In this document: piece after piece, positions 5,477 to 7,020 of the stretch
Numbering within the stretch: the first letter of the stretch is position 1
How the letters are laid out: every line of letters begins with the position of its first letter
Assembly: GCA_001803645.1 (NCBI GenBank)
Contig: MHDW01000014.1
Location: forward strand, 1-7,020
Direction: 5' to 3'
DNA: 7,020 nt
Origin: Nitrospirae bacterium GWC2_42_7
GTDB lineage: Bacteria > Nitrospirota > Thermodesulfovibrionia > Thermodesulfovibrionales > UBA6898
The notes under the pieces: model-generated
What the model saw: only the letters and a program-made list of their open reading frames with translations
What the model was told of the DNA's origin: nothing
The model's database searches: none
Program-made: the position numbers and the translations under genes

Positions 5477-7020
5477 TATTTCACTCCTGTTTTTTCCGCT
5501 GCCCCTATAGCATCAATTATCTTATCTTTGTATTTATGATAGAGATATGATGTCATGACAAGGATTAAACCCAGAATGATAAAAGAGATAATCCTGTAGG
5601 GCGTGCTTATATTTGACATATCAAAAGAGAATACCTTTAAAAGGGTAATCGAAAAAAGCACCAGCGAGACCTTCCGAATTAATGAGTTATTGTCCTTAAA
5701 TCCTTTTATCATCAAAATGACTGAAAACAGCGCCCATAATACTGATATCGCTGCAAAACGAGCAGCAGGCAGATAATCATGGAAAAAAGAGGCTGTCTCT
5801 ATATTCAAGACTATGAACAATAAACCTCCCCACAAAGCAAAAATTGCAGGCGCATCTTCGCTGTCAGAAGTTCTTGAAGTTGAAAGGTGCTGTAATGACA
5901 TCCTTTTTGCCATGCGTGCAAAGACGTACAATAAAGCCAATAGGAAAGCTGAGGTAATATATCTTTCTGTGATCATATAAGTGTAGGAGTTCGCAATGCT
6001 AAAGAAAGCAGGGTTGAATCTGAATACACTGATGTAATCATATAAAAGAAATTTACCCAGCGTTATTGTGATAAGCAAATAAGCGCTGAGGATCAAACTT
6101 TTTTTGTCCAGTTTTATTCCTGCCCATAGCAGAGTAATTGCCTGAGCTGCCCAGAAGATAGTTATCCAGTGTTTTGAAAAGATTATAGGGATTGTGATTA
6201 TGAGAAAAAGAGCTGACTTTGCAAGAAGAATTACAAAGGCATTCTGATTGTGTTTGTCTTTTTTGAACAAATATGAAGCCATCAGCAGGAACAAGACAGA
6301 ATAAAGGACCGAAATAACGCTCACCCACTCTAAAGAGAAATATTCCCTGATCATAAAATAGCTGTATCCAAAAGCAATGAATGAGTTCGGTGTGATAATA
6401 AGGAACTCTTCTGTCCTCTCATCGTCTATCCTTGAAAAATAATATGCAAAAGGAATGAGGCAATAAATAAGATAGAAGATATTCAGGAAGATGATCGTTG
6501 GCCAGAATTTAGTCTCAGTGTAATGACTGCCAAACCAGGTTGTAAATAAAAGATAAGTGAAGATGAATCCAAGTATATTAAGAAGCCCCCATCTCTTATA
6601 AAATGCTATGCTGAGCAGGCCGATGTTTAGAATGGCCATATAGGTCATTAAAGCAATCTGATTATCCTGACCGGTACTGAGCAGAACAGGGGTCATGAAC
6701 CCGCCTATGATCCCTAATACTGAAAGCCATTTATTGTCGTAGACAATTGATAGTACGCTCGCAAGAACTGTAATGAGCACCATTATCGAGAATGAAGGTA
6801 TCTGGCTGAAAAGATGGTATATCTGAAAAGCTGCGAATGTGGAAAAGTAGAGTGTGGCTATTCCGCCTCCGATAAGATACAGACCGAAGGTCTCGAACTT
6901 TTTTGTTCTGAATCCATTTCCTGCAACCAGAAGGGCAATGCCCCAGAAATAAGCCATCGCAACTCTTCCGGCAGGCCCGACCCATCCTTGCTCAAAAGAA
7001 TACTTCAGAAAATACCCTAT
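5476..7020 (-). CDS. DUF2339 polytopic membrane protein, N-terminus cut by window edge
   Basis: The frame is open from the stop at 5476 to the right edge, giving 514 codons. Although an ATG occurs at 6957, the reading continues upstream without a stop as IGYFLKYSFEQGWVGPAGRVA, which resembles the conserved entry into the DUF2339 membrane region, so the true start is outside the window. The visible part holds about 16-17 hydrophobic segments with very short loops. Family-like features are GGFMTPVLLS, FWAAQAITLLWAGI, GKFLLYDYI and a C-terminal RIISFIILGLILVMTSYLY. Full-length members are considerably longer and usually begin with a soluble or coiled-coil region, not seen here. It is encoded just before DUF3999 with a one-base overlap, so the two are surely cotranscribed. 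An envelope role is likely, but the biochemical function is unknown. Confidence 0.82.
   Translation of the reverse strand: MGYFLKYSFEQGWVGPAGRVAMAYFWGIALLVAGNGFRTKKFETFGLYLIGGGIATLYFSTFAAFQIYHLFSQIPSFSIMVLITVLASVLSIVYDNKWLSVLGIIGGFMTPVLLSTGQDNQIALMTYMAILNIGLLSIAFYKRWGLLNILGFIFTYLLFTTWFGSHYTETKFWPTIIFLNIFYLIYCLIPFAYYFSRIDDERTEEFLIITPNSFIAFGYSYFMIREYFSLEWVSVISVLYSVLFLLMASYLFKKDKHNQNAFVILLAKSALFLIITIPIIFSKHWITIFWAAQAITLLWAGIKLDKKSLILSAYLLITITLGKFLLYDYISVFRFNPAFFSIANSYTYMITERYITSAFLLALLYVFARMAKRMSLQHLSTSRTSDSEDAPAIFALWGGLLFIVLNIETASFFHDYLPAARFAAISVLWALFSVILMIKGFKDNNSLIRKVSLVLFSITLLKVFSFDMSNISTPYRIISFIILGLILVMTSYLYHKYKDKIIDAIGAAEKTGVK

Noticed and set aside
6955..6957. ATG at 6957 as the start of the DUF2339 gene
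   Set aside because: The frame continues upstream to the window edge with residues that fit the family, so the ATG is internal.

Overview
The window joins two kinds of DNA. Positions 1 to about 3555 look like the right-hand end of an integrative element inserted in a tRNA-Thr gene. Positions from about 3556 to the end look like host chromosome. Moderately AT-rich DNA, a small periplasmic multihaem cytochrome c and a DUF2339/DUF3999 envelope pair suggest an anaerobically respiring Gram-negative bacterium, perhaps Nitrospirota or Desulfobacterota. That placement is an inference; no ribosomal or other taxonomic marker is present.

Element part. A gene on the minus strand (754 down past position 1) encodes a protein with an intact HEPN motif and resembles the Cthe_2314-like HEPN family; it is cut by the left edge. 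A 340-base divergent intergenic region follows. It holds a GC-rich, near-perfect 22-bp stem-loop and a strong-looking promoter facing right. From that promoter runs a tightly packed plus-strand operon of five genes, each overlapping the next: a ribbon-helix-helix protein, an excisionase-like HTH protein, a tyrosine integrase, a PIN-domain (VapC-like) toxin and a 50-residue probable antitoxin. Two perfect inverted repeats follow. Then comes the 3' part of a tRNA-Thr gene, from anticodon loop to CCA, with no matching 5' part, and a rho-independent terminator. This is what remains on the far side when an integrase recombines in a tRNA anticodon loop. The intact tRNA should lie left of the window.

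Host part. A 77-residue exported cytochrome c with three CxxCH motifs is on the plus strand. Convergent to it is a minus-strand pair: DUF2339, a many-spanning membrane protein truncated by the right edge, and DUF3999, an exported protein with one C-terminal membrane anchor. These two overlap by one base and are a recurrent pair.

How the genes fit together: the element appears to express its integration control (RHH, Xis, Int) and its stability module (toxin and antitoxin) from one transcript, and it carries a HEPN protein divergently as possible defence or toxin cargo.
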